Of a DNA stretch of 64,000 bases, positions 26,607-34,788 are shown one piece after another. The notes under the pieces are model-generated. The model searched no databases. It worked only from the letters and a program-made list of their open reading frames with translations, and was not told the origin of the DNA. The DNA comes from Allobosea sp. 117 (lineage in GTDB: Bacteria; Pseudomonadota; Alphaproteobacteria; Rhizobiales; Xanthobacteraceae), in NCBI RefSeq assembly GCF_000702305.1, contig NZ_KL370890.1, forward strand, positions 70,009 through 134,008. The letters are read 5' to 3'. The first letter of the stretch is position 1, and each line of letters begins with the position of its first letter. A program made the translations under genes and the position numbers.

Positions 26607-27509
26607 TCATGAAATCGCGCGCATGGAGCGGTGCAGATAGGCGGTCATCGCCAGCACGATGACGAGCAGGATTCCCGACATCGCGCTGGCCTCTCCGAGA
26701 TCGAGGCCGACGAAGGCGCTGCGGTAGATGAAATAGCTGATGAAGTCGGTGGCCACCCCCGGTCCGCCGCGGGTCATGATGTAGACGAGGTCATAAGTCT
26801 TGACCGCGAAGATCATGCGGATCAGCAGCGTGACCACGATCACCGGGCGCATCAGCGGCAGGGTGATGTGCCAGAAGCACTGGAGGGACGAGGCACCGTC
26901 GACCCGCGCCGCCTCATAGGGTTCGCGCGGCAGAGCGGCGAGACCGGCCAGCAGCAGCACGATCATGAATGACACCTGATGCCAGATATCGACCATCACG
27001 ATGGTCCAGAACGCGACGTCGACGTCGCCGAGCCAGTTGACCGGGGGAATGCCGATCCGGCCGAGCAGATAGTTCACGATGCCCAGCGAGGGATGCAGGA
27101 ACATCCGCCAGATCAGGCCGACCACGACCGGATTCATCAGCAGCGGACACAGCAGGATGGCGTAGTACAGGTCCTTGCCGCGCTCGGTGTCGTTGAGCAT
27201 GAGCGCGATGAGGAAGCCGAGGGCGAATTCCAGCACCACCACCGCGACGACGAACATCGCCGTCACCCGGATGGAATGCAGGAATTCGGGATCCCCCAGC
27301 GCCTTGGCGTAGTTCCCGGCCCCCACATAGGTATGGAAGCCGGGATTGATCAGCGTGTACTCGAACAGGCTGGTGAACAGCGCCCACAGCACCGGAAACG
27401 CGATGACCAGCAGAAGCAGGGCAAGACCCGGCATTGTGAGCAGCCAACCGAAGCGGCGATCGTGCACATGGATCCGGTTGGGAGCGTTGTTCACCACGGA
27501 AGTCGTCAT
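26607..27509 (-). CDS. Sugar ABC transporter permease (MalF/UgpA type)
   Basis: A 300-residue permease with six predicted spans. It begins MTTSVVNNAPNRIHVHDRRF; the EAA loop EAARVDGASSLQCFWHITLP is intact and family members typically end, as here, in a short basic tail. It pairs with the second permease at 28857 to form the channel for the SBP at 27540. In this operon the two permease genes flank the SBP gene, an order less common than SBP-permease-permease. Confidence 0.9.
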   Translation of the reverse strand: MTTSVVNNAPNRIHVHDRRFGWLLTMPGLALLLLVIAFPVLWALFTSLFEYTLINPGFHTYVGAGNYAKALGDPEFLHSIRVTAMFVVAVVVLEFALGFLIALMLNDTERGKDLYYAILLCPLLMNPVVVGLIWRMFLHPSLGIVNYLLGRIGIPPVNWLGDVDVAFWTIVMVDIWHQVSFMIVLLLAGLAALPREPYEAARVDGASSLQCFWHITLPLMRPVIVVTLLIRMIFAVKTYDLVYIMTRGGPGVATDFISYFIYRSAFVGLDLGEASAMSGILLVIVLAMTAYLHRSMRAIS

Positions 27510-27539
27510 CGTCAGATGGTCATTTCCACTTGTGCCTGC

Positions 27540-28829
27540 TCACTTGAGCTTGCCGTCCTTGCGCGCCAGCTCGTCGAACTCCTTGTCGACGGTGGCGAGG
27601 GCTGCTTCCGGCGTCTTCTGGTTGGCGACCGCCAGCGAGAGTTCGCGGCCCAGCACTTCGACGAATTGCGGGGTGTAGGTGAAGGTGGGGAAGTTGTGGC
27701 TCTGGTTCAGAAGGTCCTTCAGCGCCGCCGCATAGGGGAATTTGGCGAGCACGTCGGCATCTGCGAACACGTCGTTGCGGGTGGGCGAGCCGCCGGCCAG
27801 CGCGCGTTTCTTGGCGATCTCGAAGGATTCGACCCACTTCAGGAAGGTCCAGGCCGCGTCCGGGTTCGGGCTCGACTTCGGAATGGCCCAGCCCCAGGCG
27901 CCGTTTAGGCTGCCGCTCTTGCCGGGCGCGGTGCCGGGCACCGGCATGATCTCGACCTTGCCGACGACGGAGGACTTCGACTTGTCGTCGAAGGAGGTGC
28001 GGAAGAAATTATAGGTGATGTAGCTGTAGGCCTTGCCCTGCGCCATCACGTTGAACGCTTCGTCGAAGCCGAAGCTGGCGGCGCCGACCGGGCCGTATTT
28101 GTTGATGTTCTGAATGTACTGGGACAGCGCGGCGCGGCCGGCCTCGGTGTTGGTCGTCGCCTTCCAGTTGGCGTCCTGGAACTGGCCGCCATTGGCAAAC
28201 AGGTAGTTGGACCATTCCATCGCGATCGGATCGGGCCGCAGGCCCTGATTCACCACGCCGTTGAAGCCGTCCTTGGTGAAGAATTCGACCTGCTTGAGAT
28301 AGTCGCCCCAGGTCGCGGGCTTGGTCAGCTCGCTACCGTACTTGGCCTTGAAGTCCGCCTTGTTCTTCTCGTCGGCGAGAAGATCGGTGCGGTAGGTCAG
28401 GCCCATCGCGTAATTATAGAACGGCAGCATATAGGTGACGCCGTCGACCTTGCCGACGAGATCCATCAGTGCCGGCACATAGGGCGTGGTGTCGAACTTG
28501 TCGTCCGCGATGCGCTTGTCGAGCGGCTGCATCCAGCCGGCCTTCACGAACTCGCCGACCCAGTAGAAATCGACCACGATCGCGGAATAGCTGCCCTTCT
28601 TCGCCACCAGTTGCGGCACCAGCTTGGTGTGCATCTCGGCGTAGTTGACGACCTCGATATTGACCTTGATGCCGGTCTGCTTCTCGAACTCGGGGATCAG
28701 CGCCTTCACGTATTCGGTGTCCGGCACGCCCTCCATCAGAATGGAGACGGTTTCGGCGGCGTTGGCCGAGCCCGCGAGCGGGGTCGCCAGCAGAGTGGAT
28801 AGACTCAACGCATAGAGAAACTTTTTCAC
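27540..28829 (-). CDS. Family 1 sugar/polyol-binding protein
   Basis: A 429-residue secreted binding protein with a signal peptide ending GSANA (residue 24). The sequence TVSILMEGVPDTEYVKALIP opens the first lobe, F-E-K-Q-T-G-I-K-V-N-I-E is the usual family strand, and NGAWGWAIPKSS with WTFLKWVESFE marks the C-terminal lobe. Relatives bind polyols such as sorbitol, mannitol or ribitol, or glycosides. Linkage to a polyol-type short-chain dehydrogenase and a FGGY kinase favours a polyol or pentose-like substrate; that is inference. Confidence 0.88.
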   Translation of the reverse strand: MKKFLYALSLSTLLATPLAGSANAAETVSILMEGVPDTEYVKALIPEFEKQTGIKVNIEVVNYAEMHTKLVPQLVAKKGSYSAIVVDFYWVGEFVKAGWMQPLDKRIADDKFDTTPYVPALMDLVGKVDGVTYMLPFYNYAMGLTYRTDLLADEKNKADFKAKYGSELTKPATWGDYLKQVEFFTKDGFNGVVNQGLRPDPIAMEWSNYLFANGGQFQDANWKATTNTEAGRAALSQYIQNINKYGPVGAASFGFDEAFNVMAQGKAYSYITYNFFRTSFDDKSKSSVVGKVEIMPVPGTAPGKSGSLNGAWGWAIPKSSPNPDAAWTFLKWVESFEIAKKRALAGGSPTRNDVFADADVLAKFPYAAALKDLLNQSHNFPTFTYTPQFVEVLGRELSLAVANQKTPEAALATVDKEFDELARKDGKLK

Positions 28830-28856
28830 GGCCGTTCTCCTGTCTTCTGGAAGGTT

Positions 28857-29669
28857 TTATTTGAGGGCCCCAAGCGAAAGCCCCTTGATGAGGTATTTGC
28901 GCAGGAAGGGGAGAAGGATGAGCACCGGCGCCAGCGCCAGCAGCGTCGCGGCGGCGAGCGGGGCGATGTCGACGCCGGCATGGGTCTCAAGCCCCGCGAG
29001 CCCGACAGGCAGGGTCTGGCTGCTCGAATCGCTCAGGATCAGGGCGTAGAGGAACTCGTTCCAGCTCAGGATGAAGCCGAGCAGGCCGGCGGCCAGGATG
29101 CCGGGGCCGGCGACCGGCACGGCGATGCGGATGAAGGCCTGCCAGCGTGTCGCGCCGTCCATCCGCGCGGCTTCTTCCAGCGAGCGGCTGTCGCCCTCGA
29201 AGAAGCTCACCATCATCCATGCCATGAAGGGCAGGTTGATCGCGACATGGGCGATGACGATGGCGATCCGCGAATCCACCGGCAGCACGCTGAGAAACAC
29301 CATGAACAGCGGCAGCACCAGAATGATCGGCGGCAGCATCTGGCTCGCCAGCACCGCGATCCACAGCGGCGAGCCGCCGGTGCGGAAGCGCGCGGCGGCA
29401 TAGGCCATCATGGTGGCGAAGGGCAGCGAAATGAGCGTGGCGAGCACCGCGATCAGCACGCTGTTGCCGAACCACAGAGCGAACGGGAAGGAGCGGAACA
29501 CCTCGATGTAATTGTCGAGGCTGAGATGCCCGATCTCGGGCGGTATCTTATAGGCGGTGAGCTTGTCGGTCAGGCTGACCCGCAGCACCCACACCAGGGG
29601 CAGCACGATCATCGCCGAGAACGCGATGAGGATCGCGTGACGGACGAAGGTGCGCAGGGTGTGCGGCAT
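28857..29669 (-). CDS. Sugar ABC transporter permease (MalG/UgpE type)
   Basis: A 270-residue permease with six spans. It begins MPHTLRTFVRHAILIAFSAM; the EAA loop EEAARMDGATRWQAFIRIAV is well conserved and the protein ends KYLIKGLSLGALK, the C-terminal motif of MalG-type permeases, so the protein is complete. It lies 15 bp after the dehydrogenase gene and 27 bp before the SBP gene. Confidence 0.92.
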   Translation of the reverse strand: MPHTLRTFVRHAILIAFSAMIVLPLVWVLRVSLTDKLTAYKIPPEIGHLSLDNYIEVFRSFPFALWFGNSVLIAVLATLISLPFATMMAYAAARFRTGGSPLWIAVLASQMLPPIILVLPLFMVFLSVLPVDSRIAIVIAHVAINLPFMAWMMVSFFEGDSRSLEEAARMDGATRWQAFIRIAVPVAGPGILAAGLLGFILSWNEFLYALILSDSSSQTLPVGLAGLETHAGVDIAPLAAATLLALAPVLILLPFLRKYLIKGLSLGALK

Positions 29670-29684
29670 GCCGATTTTCCCCGC

Positions 29685-30467
29685 TCAATCCATCCTCACG
29701 CCGCCGGTCACATTCACGCCCTGGCCGGTCATGAAGCGCGCGGCGTCGGAGGCGAGGAACAGGACGACGTCGGCGACATCCTCCGGCTCCTCCAGCCGGC
29801 CCAGCGGGGTGAGCGAGACGTACTCCTCCCGCACGGCGTCCGGCGTCATCTTGCGAAGCGAGGCCTCCCATTCGACCTCGCGCTCCTGCATCGAGGTGCG
29901 CACGAAGCCGGGGCAGACCGCGTTGACCCTGATGCCGTGTGCCGCCATCTCGCGCGCCAGCGACTGGGTCCAGCCGAGCACAGCGAACTTGCTGGCGGAG
30001 TAATGCCCGAGCAGCGGCGCACCGACCTTGCCGGCGAGCGAGGCGGTGTTGACGATCACGCCCTTGCGGCCCTCGTCGAGCAGACGGCGGCAATAGATCT
30101 GGTTGGCGAGAAAGACGCCGCGCGTGTTGACGTCGAAATTGAAATCCCACTCCTCATCGGTCAGCTCGATGGCGGCGCGCATGGTGGAAACGCCGGCATT
30201 GGCGATGAGGATGTCGATGCCGCCCAGCGCTTCGAACGCGCCGTCGAGCGCGCTCTGGACAGAGGCGCGCACCCGCACGTCGATCGGCAGGCACACAGCG
30301 TCATTGGCGAGCTCATCGGCCAGAAGCTGCGCCCGCGTCACATCGAGATCGGTGATGGCGACGCGAACCCCGGCACCATCCAGCGCCCGCACGATGGCGG
30401 CGCCGATACCCGACGCCCCGCCGGTGACGAGCGCGGTCTTGCCGGAGAGATCGAAGACGGAGCGCAT
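29685..30467 (-). CDS. Short-chain dehydrogenase, probable polyol dehydrogenase
   Basis: A 260-residue classical SDR. The NAD-binding glycine motif is TGGASGIG, NAG follows in LIANAGVS, and the catalytic set is S (VNTASLAG), Y-x3-K (YSASKFA). The end, MTGQGVNVTGGVRMD, is typical. It is first in the importer operon, so it probably oxidises the imported polyol to a ketose or reduces a ketose. Sorbitol, ribitol and arabitol dehydrogenases all have this form, and the exact substrate cannot be read off. The start at 30467 is the only good ATG before the glycine motif. Confidence 0.87.
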   Translation of the reverse strand: MRSVFDLSGKTALVTGGASGIGAAIVRALDGAGVRVAITDLDVTRAQLLADELANDAVCLPIDVRVRASVQSALDGAFEALGGIDILIANAGVSTMRAAIELTDEEWDFNFDVNTRGVFLANQIYCRRLLDEGRKGVIVNTASLAGKVGAPLLGHYSASKFAVLGWTQSLAREMAAHGIRVNAVCPGFVRTSMQEREVEWEASLRKMTPDAVREEYVSLTPLGRLEEPEDVADVVLFLASDAARFMTGQGVNVTGGVRMD

Positions 30468-30697
30468 TCACCAGCCTCTGTTACGTCGGTTCGCTTCCGG
30501 CACGCCTCGAGCGCGCATGATGGCGCAAATGCTGGGATGGCGATGCTCAGCACCTGGATGCTTTCACAAAACCAAACATCAGGCAACAATGCCGAACATA
30601 ATTTCTTGCTGTTTTGTTCGTTTATGTGCAAACCTTCATCAACAAGCCGCCCATTGCCGCGAATGCAGGCACCGGGGCGACGGTCGGAACTGGCAAC
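30468..30697. promoter_or_regulatory. Divergent promoter region between dehydrogenase operon and DeoR operon
   Basis: 230 bp, clearly AT-richer from 30560 to 30650. It must hold promoters for both operons. A loose inverted repeat ACATAA (30596-30601) / TTATGT (30622-30627) and A-rich runs such as CAAAACCAAACAT at 30566-30578 are candidate DeoR-family operator parts, but none is strong. The reading frame stays open upstream of the DeoR start, without start-site signals. Confidence 0.45.
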
Positions 30698-31543
30698 ATG
30701 AAACGGGTCGAGCACGAGGAAGCCGAACGATCGCCGGGCAGCGGTGCCGGCCGCATCCCCGCGAGCGCGCGCCAGATGCAGATCATGGAAGCCATCGAGC
30801 GGCACGGTTTCGCCTCGGTCGCCCGCGTCGCCAGCGATCTCAACGTCTCCGAGATGACGGTGCGGCGCGATCTGGTCATTCTCGAAGAGAAAGGCCTGCT
30901 GACCCGCACCCATGGCGGGGCACTGGCGATCGGCGCCGGAGCGTCGGCTCGCGAGGTGTTCGATGCCGAGGAGCCGGTGTTCGAGCAGCGCCGCCGCCTG
31001 CACGCCGCCGACAAGGAATTGATCGCCGCCGCGGCCGCCCGCTTGATCGGTCCGCGCGAGACCATCGGGCTCGACGTCGGCTCCTCCGTTCTGGCATTGG
31101 CCGAGCACGTCGCCGCCCGTGCGGATTTGCGGGTGCTCACCAACAATCTGCGCGCCGCGATCCGGCTGTCGACCGGCCGCAGCCCGGTCTACACGCTGGG
31201 CGGACAGGTGCGTGACCCTGAACTGTCAGTGGTCGGAGCCGGCGCCGTCGCCCAGCTCAAGGACTATTTCCTCGACCGGGTGTTCATCGGCGTATCCGGT
31301 CTCATCGAGAGCGGCCTCTACGACTATTCCATCGAGGATACCGAGGTGAAGCGCGTCTTCATCGAGCGCGCCGAGCACGTGGTTGTGCTGTGCGACGCCT
31401 CCAAGTTCGACCATCGCTCGCTCGCCCGCGTCTGCGGGCTGGAAGCCATCGATGTGTTGGTGACCAACGCGGCGCCCCCGCCGCATCTCGCCGAGGCGCT
31501 TGCCGCTGCGGACGTCGAGGTGGTGGTGGCCGGGCCGGCATAG
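30698..31543 (+). CDS. DeoR-family transcriptional regulator of the polyol locus
   Basis: A DeoR repressor of about 281 residues. The N-terminal helix-turn-helix reads RQMQIMEAIERHGFASVARV then NVSEMTVRRDLVILEEKGLL-TRTHGGA, the classical DeoR signature. The C-terminal sugar-phosphate-sensing domain has LDVGSSVLALAEH, VLTNNLRAA and VLCDASKFDHRSLARV. I start it at the ATG at 30698; a TTG at 30614 would add an implausible leader. It probably represses both divergent operons and is released by a sugar phosphate made by the FGGY kinase two genes on. Confidence 0.88.
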   Translation: MKRVEHEEAERSPGSGAGRIPASARQMQIMEAIERHGFASVARVASDLNVSEMTVRRDLVILEEKGLLTRTHGGALAIGAGASAREVFDAEEPVFEQRRRLHAADKELIAAAAARLIGPRETIGLDVGSSVLALAEHVAARADLRVLTNNLRAAIRLSTGRSPVYTLGGQVRDPELSVVGAGAVAQLKDYFLDRVFIGVSGLIESGLYDYSIEDTEVKRVFIERAEHVVVLCDASKFDHRSLARVCGLEAIDVLVTNAAPPPHLAEALAAADVEVVVAGPA

Positions 31544-31565
31544 AATGCAATCCCAGGAGTGACGC

Positions 31566-32366
31566 ATGGTTTTCGAATTCTTCGGCCCGCGGCCCAAGGC
31601 GATTATCGCCATGGCCCATATCGGCGCCCTGCCCGGCTCGCCGCTCTATGATGCCGATGGCGGCATGAACAAGCTGATCGACGGGGTCGCGAGCGACGTC
31701 GAGAAGCTGCAGGCCGGCGGCGTGCATTCCATCATGTTCGGCAACGAGAATGACCGCCCCTATCAGCTCACGGCCCCGGCCGAGGGCGTCGCGGCCATGA
31801 CGGCGGTGATCTCCGCGATCAAGCCGATGCTGAAGGTGCCGTTCGGCGTCAACTACCTTTGGGATCCGGTCGCCTCCATCGCCATCGCCACCGCGACCGG
31901 CGCCTCCTTCGCCCGCGAGATCTTCACCGGCCTGTTCGCCTCCGACATGGGCCTGTGGGAGCCGAAGGGCGCGGAAGCGCTGCGCCTGCGCCGCAATCTC
32001 GGCCGGCCCGACCTCAAGCTGCTGTTCAACATCAATGCCGAGTTCGCCGCCACGCTCGACACGCGCCCGATCGAGCTGCGCGCCAAGAGCGCGGTGTTCT
32101 CCTCGCTTGCCGACGCCATTCTCGTCTCGGGCCCGCTCACCGGCCAGCCGGCCGATGCCTCGGACCTGCGCAAGGTGCGCGAGGCGCTGCCCACCATCCC
32201 GCTTTTCGCCAACACCGGCGTGCGGCTGGAGAATGTGCGCGATGTGCTCTCGGTGGCCGATGGCTGCGTGATCGGCACCCACTTCAAGGTCGACGGGGAT
32301 ACCTGGAACGCGGTGGACGGCGAGCGCGTGAAGCGCTTCATGGACGTCGTCGAAACCATCTCCTGA
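31566..32366 (+). CDS. BtpA/SgcQ-family TIM-barrel protein
   Basis: A 266-residue protein of the BtpA family (named from a photosystem I biogenesis factor of cyanobacteria; the SgcQ branch sits in sugar loci). Visible family features are IAMAHIGALPGSPLYD at the start, GVHSIMFGNENDRPY, VPFGVNYLWDP and the closing GCVIGTHFKVDGDTWN. The fold is a TIM barrel. In sugar clusters these proteins are suspected enzymes, perhaps aldolases or isomerases, acting on sugar phosphates, but no reaction is firmly assigned to my knowledge. It lies between the DeoR regulator and the FGGY kinase, so it probably acts on the kinase product. Confidence 0.85.
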   Translation: MVFEFFGPRPKAIIAMAHIGALPGSPLYDADGGMNKLIDGVASDVEKLQAGGVHSIMFGNENDRPYQLTAPAEGVAAMTAVISAIKPMLKVPFGVNYLWDPVASIAIATATGASFAREIFTGLFASDMGLWEPKGAEALRLRRNLGRPDLKLLFNINAEFAATLDTRPIELRAKSAVFSSLADAILVSGPLTGQPADASDLRKVREALPTIPLFANTGVRLENVRDVLSVADGCVIGTHFKVDGDTWNAVDGERVKRFMDVVETIS

Positions 32367-32378
32367 TCGGGAAGCTGT

Positions 32379-33869
32379 ATGTCGCCGGCGCACGTCATCG
32401 GGCTGGATATCGGCACCACCTCGACCATTGGCATCCTTGTCCGCCTGCCCGACACCGTCGTCGCGCTCGCCTCCCGCCCGGTCACGCTGACATCGCGTCA
32501 TGCCGGCTGGGCGGAGGAAGACCCCGAGCAATGGTGGACCAATTCCTGCGCCGTGCTGGCCGAGCTGCTCGACCACGCGCCGGAGGCCCGCGCCTCGCTG
32601 AAGGGTCTCTGCGTCACCGGCATGCTGCCGGCCATCGTGCTGCTGGACGAGGCCGGCAAGGTGCTGCGCCCGAGCATCCAGCAGAGCGACGGACGCTCCG
32701 GGCCGGAGGTGGCGGAATTGGCGGCCGAGGTCGACCAGGCGGCCTTCCTCGCCCGCACCGGCAATGGCGTGAACCAGCAGTTGGTGGCGACCAAGCTGCG
32801 CTGGATCGAGAAGCACGAGCCGGACGTGTTCGCCCGCATCGCCACGGTGTTCGGCTCCTACGACTACATAAACTGGCGGCTGACCGGCGAGCGGGCGGTC
32901 GAGCAGAACTGGGCGCTGGAAGCCGGCTTCATCGATCTCGCCAGCCATGAGATCAGCGACGAGCTGGTCGCCCTCGCCCATGTTCCCCGCAGTGCGATCC
33001 CGCGAAAAATCGCCTCGCATGCGCTGCTCGGGCCGGTGTCGGCGACCGCCGCGCGGGAAACCGGACTGCCTGCGGGCGTGCCGGTCTTCGGCGGCGCCGC
33101 CGACCACATCGCCTCGGCCTATGCCGCCGGCCTCATAGCCGACGGCGACGTGCTGCTGAAATTCGGCGGAGCCGGTGACATCATCGTGGTGTCGCAGGCA
33201 GCCAGGCCCGATCCCCGGCTCTATCTCGACTATCACCTCATTCCCGGCCTCTACGCCCCCAATGGCTGCATGGCAGCCTCCGGCGCCGCGCTGAATTGGA
33301 TAGCCGGCATCATTGCTCCCGGCCAGGAGCGCCCGCACCGCGAACTCGACCGGCTCGCCGCCGACGTGCCGGCCGGCAGCGACGGCGTGACCTGCCTGCC
33401 CTATTTCCTCGGCGAAAAAACGCCGATCCACGATCCGCTGGCGCGCGGCACCTTCACCGGCCTCAGCCTCAGCCATGGCCGCGGCCATCTGTGGCGCGCC
33501 TTGCTGGAAGCCGTCGCCTACGGATTCCGCCACCATCTCGAAGTGCTGCGCGATGCCGGTCACGCCACCAATCGACTGTTCGTCTCCGATGGCGGCAGCC
33601 ACAGCCGCGTCTGGATGCAGATCATGGCGGACATCGCCCAGCAGCCGGTGAGGACCCTGCTCAACCATCACGGCTCCAGCGTCGGCGCCGCATGGCTGGC
33701 GGCCATCGGCTCCGGGCAGGATGTGTGCTGGGAGGATATCGGCCGCCTTGTCCAATACGACCGCGAGATCGCGCCAAATCCCGAACATGCCGCGGTCTAT
33801 GAGCGCGGCTATCAGGATTACCGCGCGCTCTATGCGGCGTTGCGGCCCTATTTCCGGAGGCACGCATGA
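32379..33869 (+). CDS. FGGY-family carbohydrate kinase
   Basis: A 496-residue sugar kinase of the xylulokinase/gluconokinase superfamily. The N-terminal phosphate motif is GLDIGTTSTIGIL, the substrate region has GWAEEDPEQWW, and the second ATPase half has KFGGAGDIIVV and FVSDGGSHSRVWMQIMADI. It phosphorylates a ketose, polyol or aldonate, probably the product of the dehydrogenase in the divergent operon. Its start follows the BtpA stop by 12 bp, and its stop overlaps the HAD gene by 4 bp. Confidence 0.88.
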   Translation: MSPAHVIGLDIGTTSTIGILVRLPDTVVALASRPVTLTSRHAGWAEEDPEQWWTNSCAVLAELLDHAPEARASLKGLCVTGMLPAIVLLDEAGKVLRPSIQQSDGRSGPEVAELAAEVDQAAFLARTGNGVNQQLVATKLRWIEKHEPDVFARIATVFGSYDYINWRLTGERAVEQNWALEAGFIDLASHEISDELVALAHVPRSAIPRKIASHALLGPVSATAARETGLPAGVPVFGGAADHIASAYAAGLIADGDVLLKFGGAGDIIVVSQAARPDPRLYLDYHLIPGLYAPNGCMAASGAALNWIAGIIAPGQERPHRELDRLAADVPAGSDGVTCLPYFLGEKTPIHDPLARGTFTGLSLSHGRGHLWRALLEAVAYGFRHHLEVLRDAGHATNRLFVSDGGSHSRVWMQIMADIAQQPVRTLLNHHGSSVGAAWLAAIGSGQDVCWEDIGRLVQYDREIAPNPEHAAVYERGYQDYRALYAALRPYFRRHA

Positions 33870-34468
33870 GCGGCCTGCCAAAGGCGGTCGCCTGGGACAT
33901 CGACGGCACGTTGATCGACAGCGAGCCGTTGCATCTGGCCGCGCTCGTCACGGTGTCCGCGCGCTACGGGCTGGACCTCTCCCACGAGCCGGAGGAACGC
34001 TTTCGCGGCCGGCACATGGGCGATGTCTGGCGCGCGTTGCGCACGTTCTATCCGGGGGGCTTGAGCGAGCAGCGCTGGGCCGATGAGATCATCGACACCT
34101 ATATCGCGCGCGCCCCCTCGCTGCGACCGATGCCCGGCGCTCTGGAGACCATGCGCGAGCTGCACGCGCGCGGCATTCCGCAGGCCTGTGTCTCCAATTC
34201 GGAGCGGCGCGTGGTCGACGCCAATCTGGAGGCGCTCGGCGTACTGGAACTGATCGCGTTTTCCATCAGTCGCGACGACGTCGCCGCCGGCAAGCCCGAC
34301 CCCGCGCCCTATCTGGAGGCCTGCCGCCGCCTCGGCGTCGCGCCTCGCGACGTGCTGGCCGTGGAAGACAGCGATCCCGGCACGCAGTCCGCGCAGGCGG
34401 CGGGGCTGAAAATCCTGCGCGTCGACGCAGGCGGTGTCAGCTTCAAAATGTTGAATTTATCATTTTGA
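33866..34468 (+). CDS. HAD-superfamily phosphatase/phosphoglucomutase-like
   Basis: A 200-residue HAD enzyme of subfamily IA. Motif I is WDIDGTLIDSE (nucleophile and acid Asp), motif II is CVSNSERR, motif III the lysine in AAGKPDPAPY, and motif IV VLAVEDSDPGTQSA. It would remove or transfer phosphate on a sugar phosphate formed by the FGGY kinase, or detoxify an overflow intermediate. The start ATG overlaps the kinase stop, so the two are translationally coupled. Last gene of the DeoR-BtpA-kinase-phosphatase operon. Confidence 0.85.
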   Translation: MSGLPKAVAWDIDGTLIDSEPLHLAALVTVSARYGLDLSHEPEERFRGRHMGDVWRALRTFYPGGLSEQRWADEIIDTYIARAPSLRPMPGALETMRELHARGIPQACVSNSERRVVDANLEALGVLELIAFSISRDDVAAGKPDPAPYLEACRRLGVAPRDVLAVEDSDPGTQSAQAAGLKILRVDAGGVSFKMLNLSF

Positions 34469-34788
34469 TACATCGACTTGCGTCGATGGCTCGTCAGCAC
34501 ATCTCGCCGTCTTCGGTCGCGCCAGCCATTGCGAGGCTCAACGGCCTTTGCGACGCCGAAGTCGTCCCGTGAGCAGCATCAACGATCTTCCGCCCCGGAG
34601 TCGGCAGCCCTCCACGATCCTCGACTGAGGGCGCGGTCAGGAAACGGCGAATCCGGGCGCCCTGGGCCTTGTGGTTGTGAGGCACCCCACAGTTGTCACC
34701 AACGCTTGACAGGTTCCCTTGGGTAGGTTTATCGATTCACTAAATCGATAAACCGTCGCAATAAAGCGACGTAGTGGGAGGGAATAAA
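34469..34788 (+). promoter_or_regulatory. Promoter region of the TRAP operon
   Basis: 320 bp without a gene. The first 230 bp hold nothing I recognise. The last part carries a -35 TTGACA (34706-34711), a weak -10 at about 34730-34735, and a perfect operator-like inverted repeat at 34726-34754 (separate entry). A good GGGAGGG ribosome site lies just before the dctP start at 34789. Confidence 0.6.
34726..34754. promoter_or_regulatory. Perfect inverted repeat overlapping the -10 of the TRAP operon, probable LacI-type operator
   Basis: Arms GGTTTATCGATT (34726-34737) and AATCGATAAACC (34743-34754), a perfect 12-bp match, with a 5-nt spacer CACTA. Each arm contains the self-palindrome ATCGAT. The repeat covers the expected -10 of the promoter with TTGACA at 34706, the right place for a repressor. 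The LacI-family gene at 37669 in the same operon is the likely binder, although a 5-nt spacer is wider than the usual LacI/PurR operator. Confidence 0.7.

Noticed and set aside
31359..33881. An 840-codon minus-strand frame across the BtpA and FGGY genes.
   Set aside because: The plus-strand genes show real protein families; this is their shadow.
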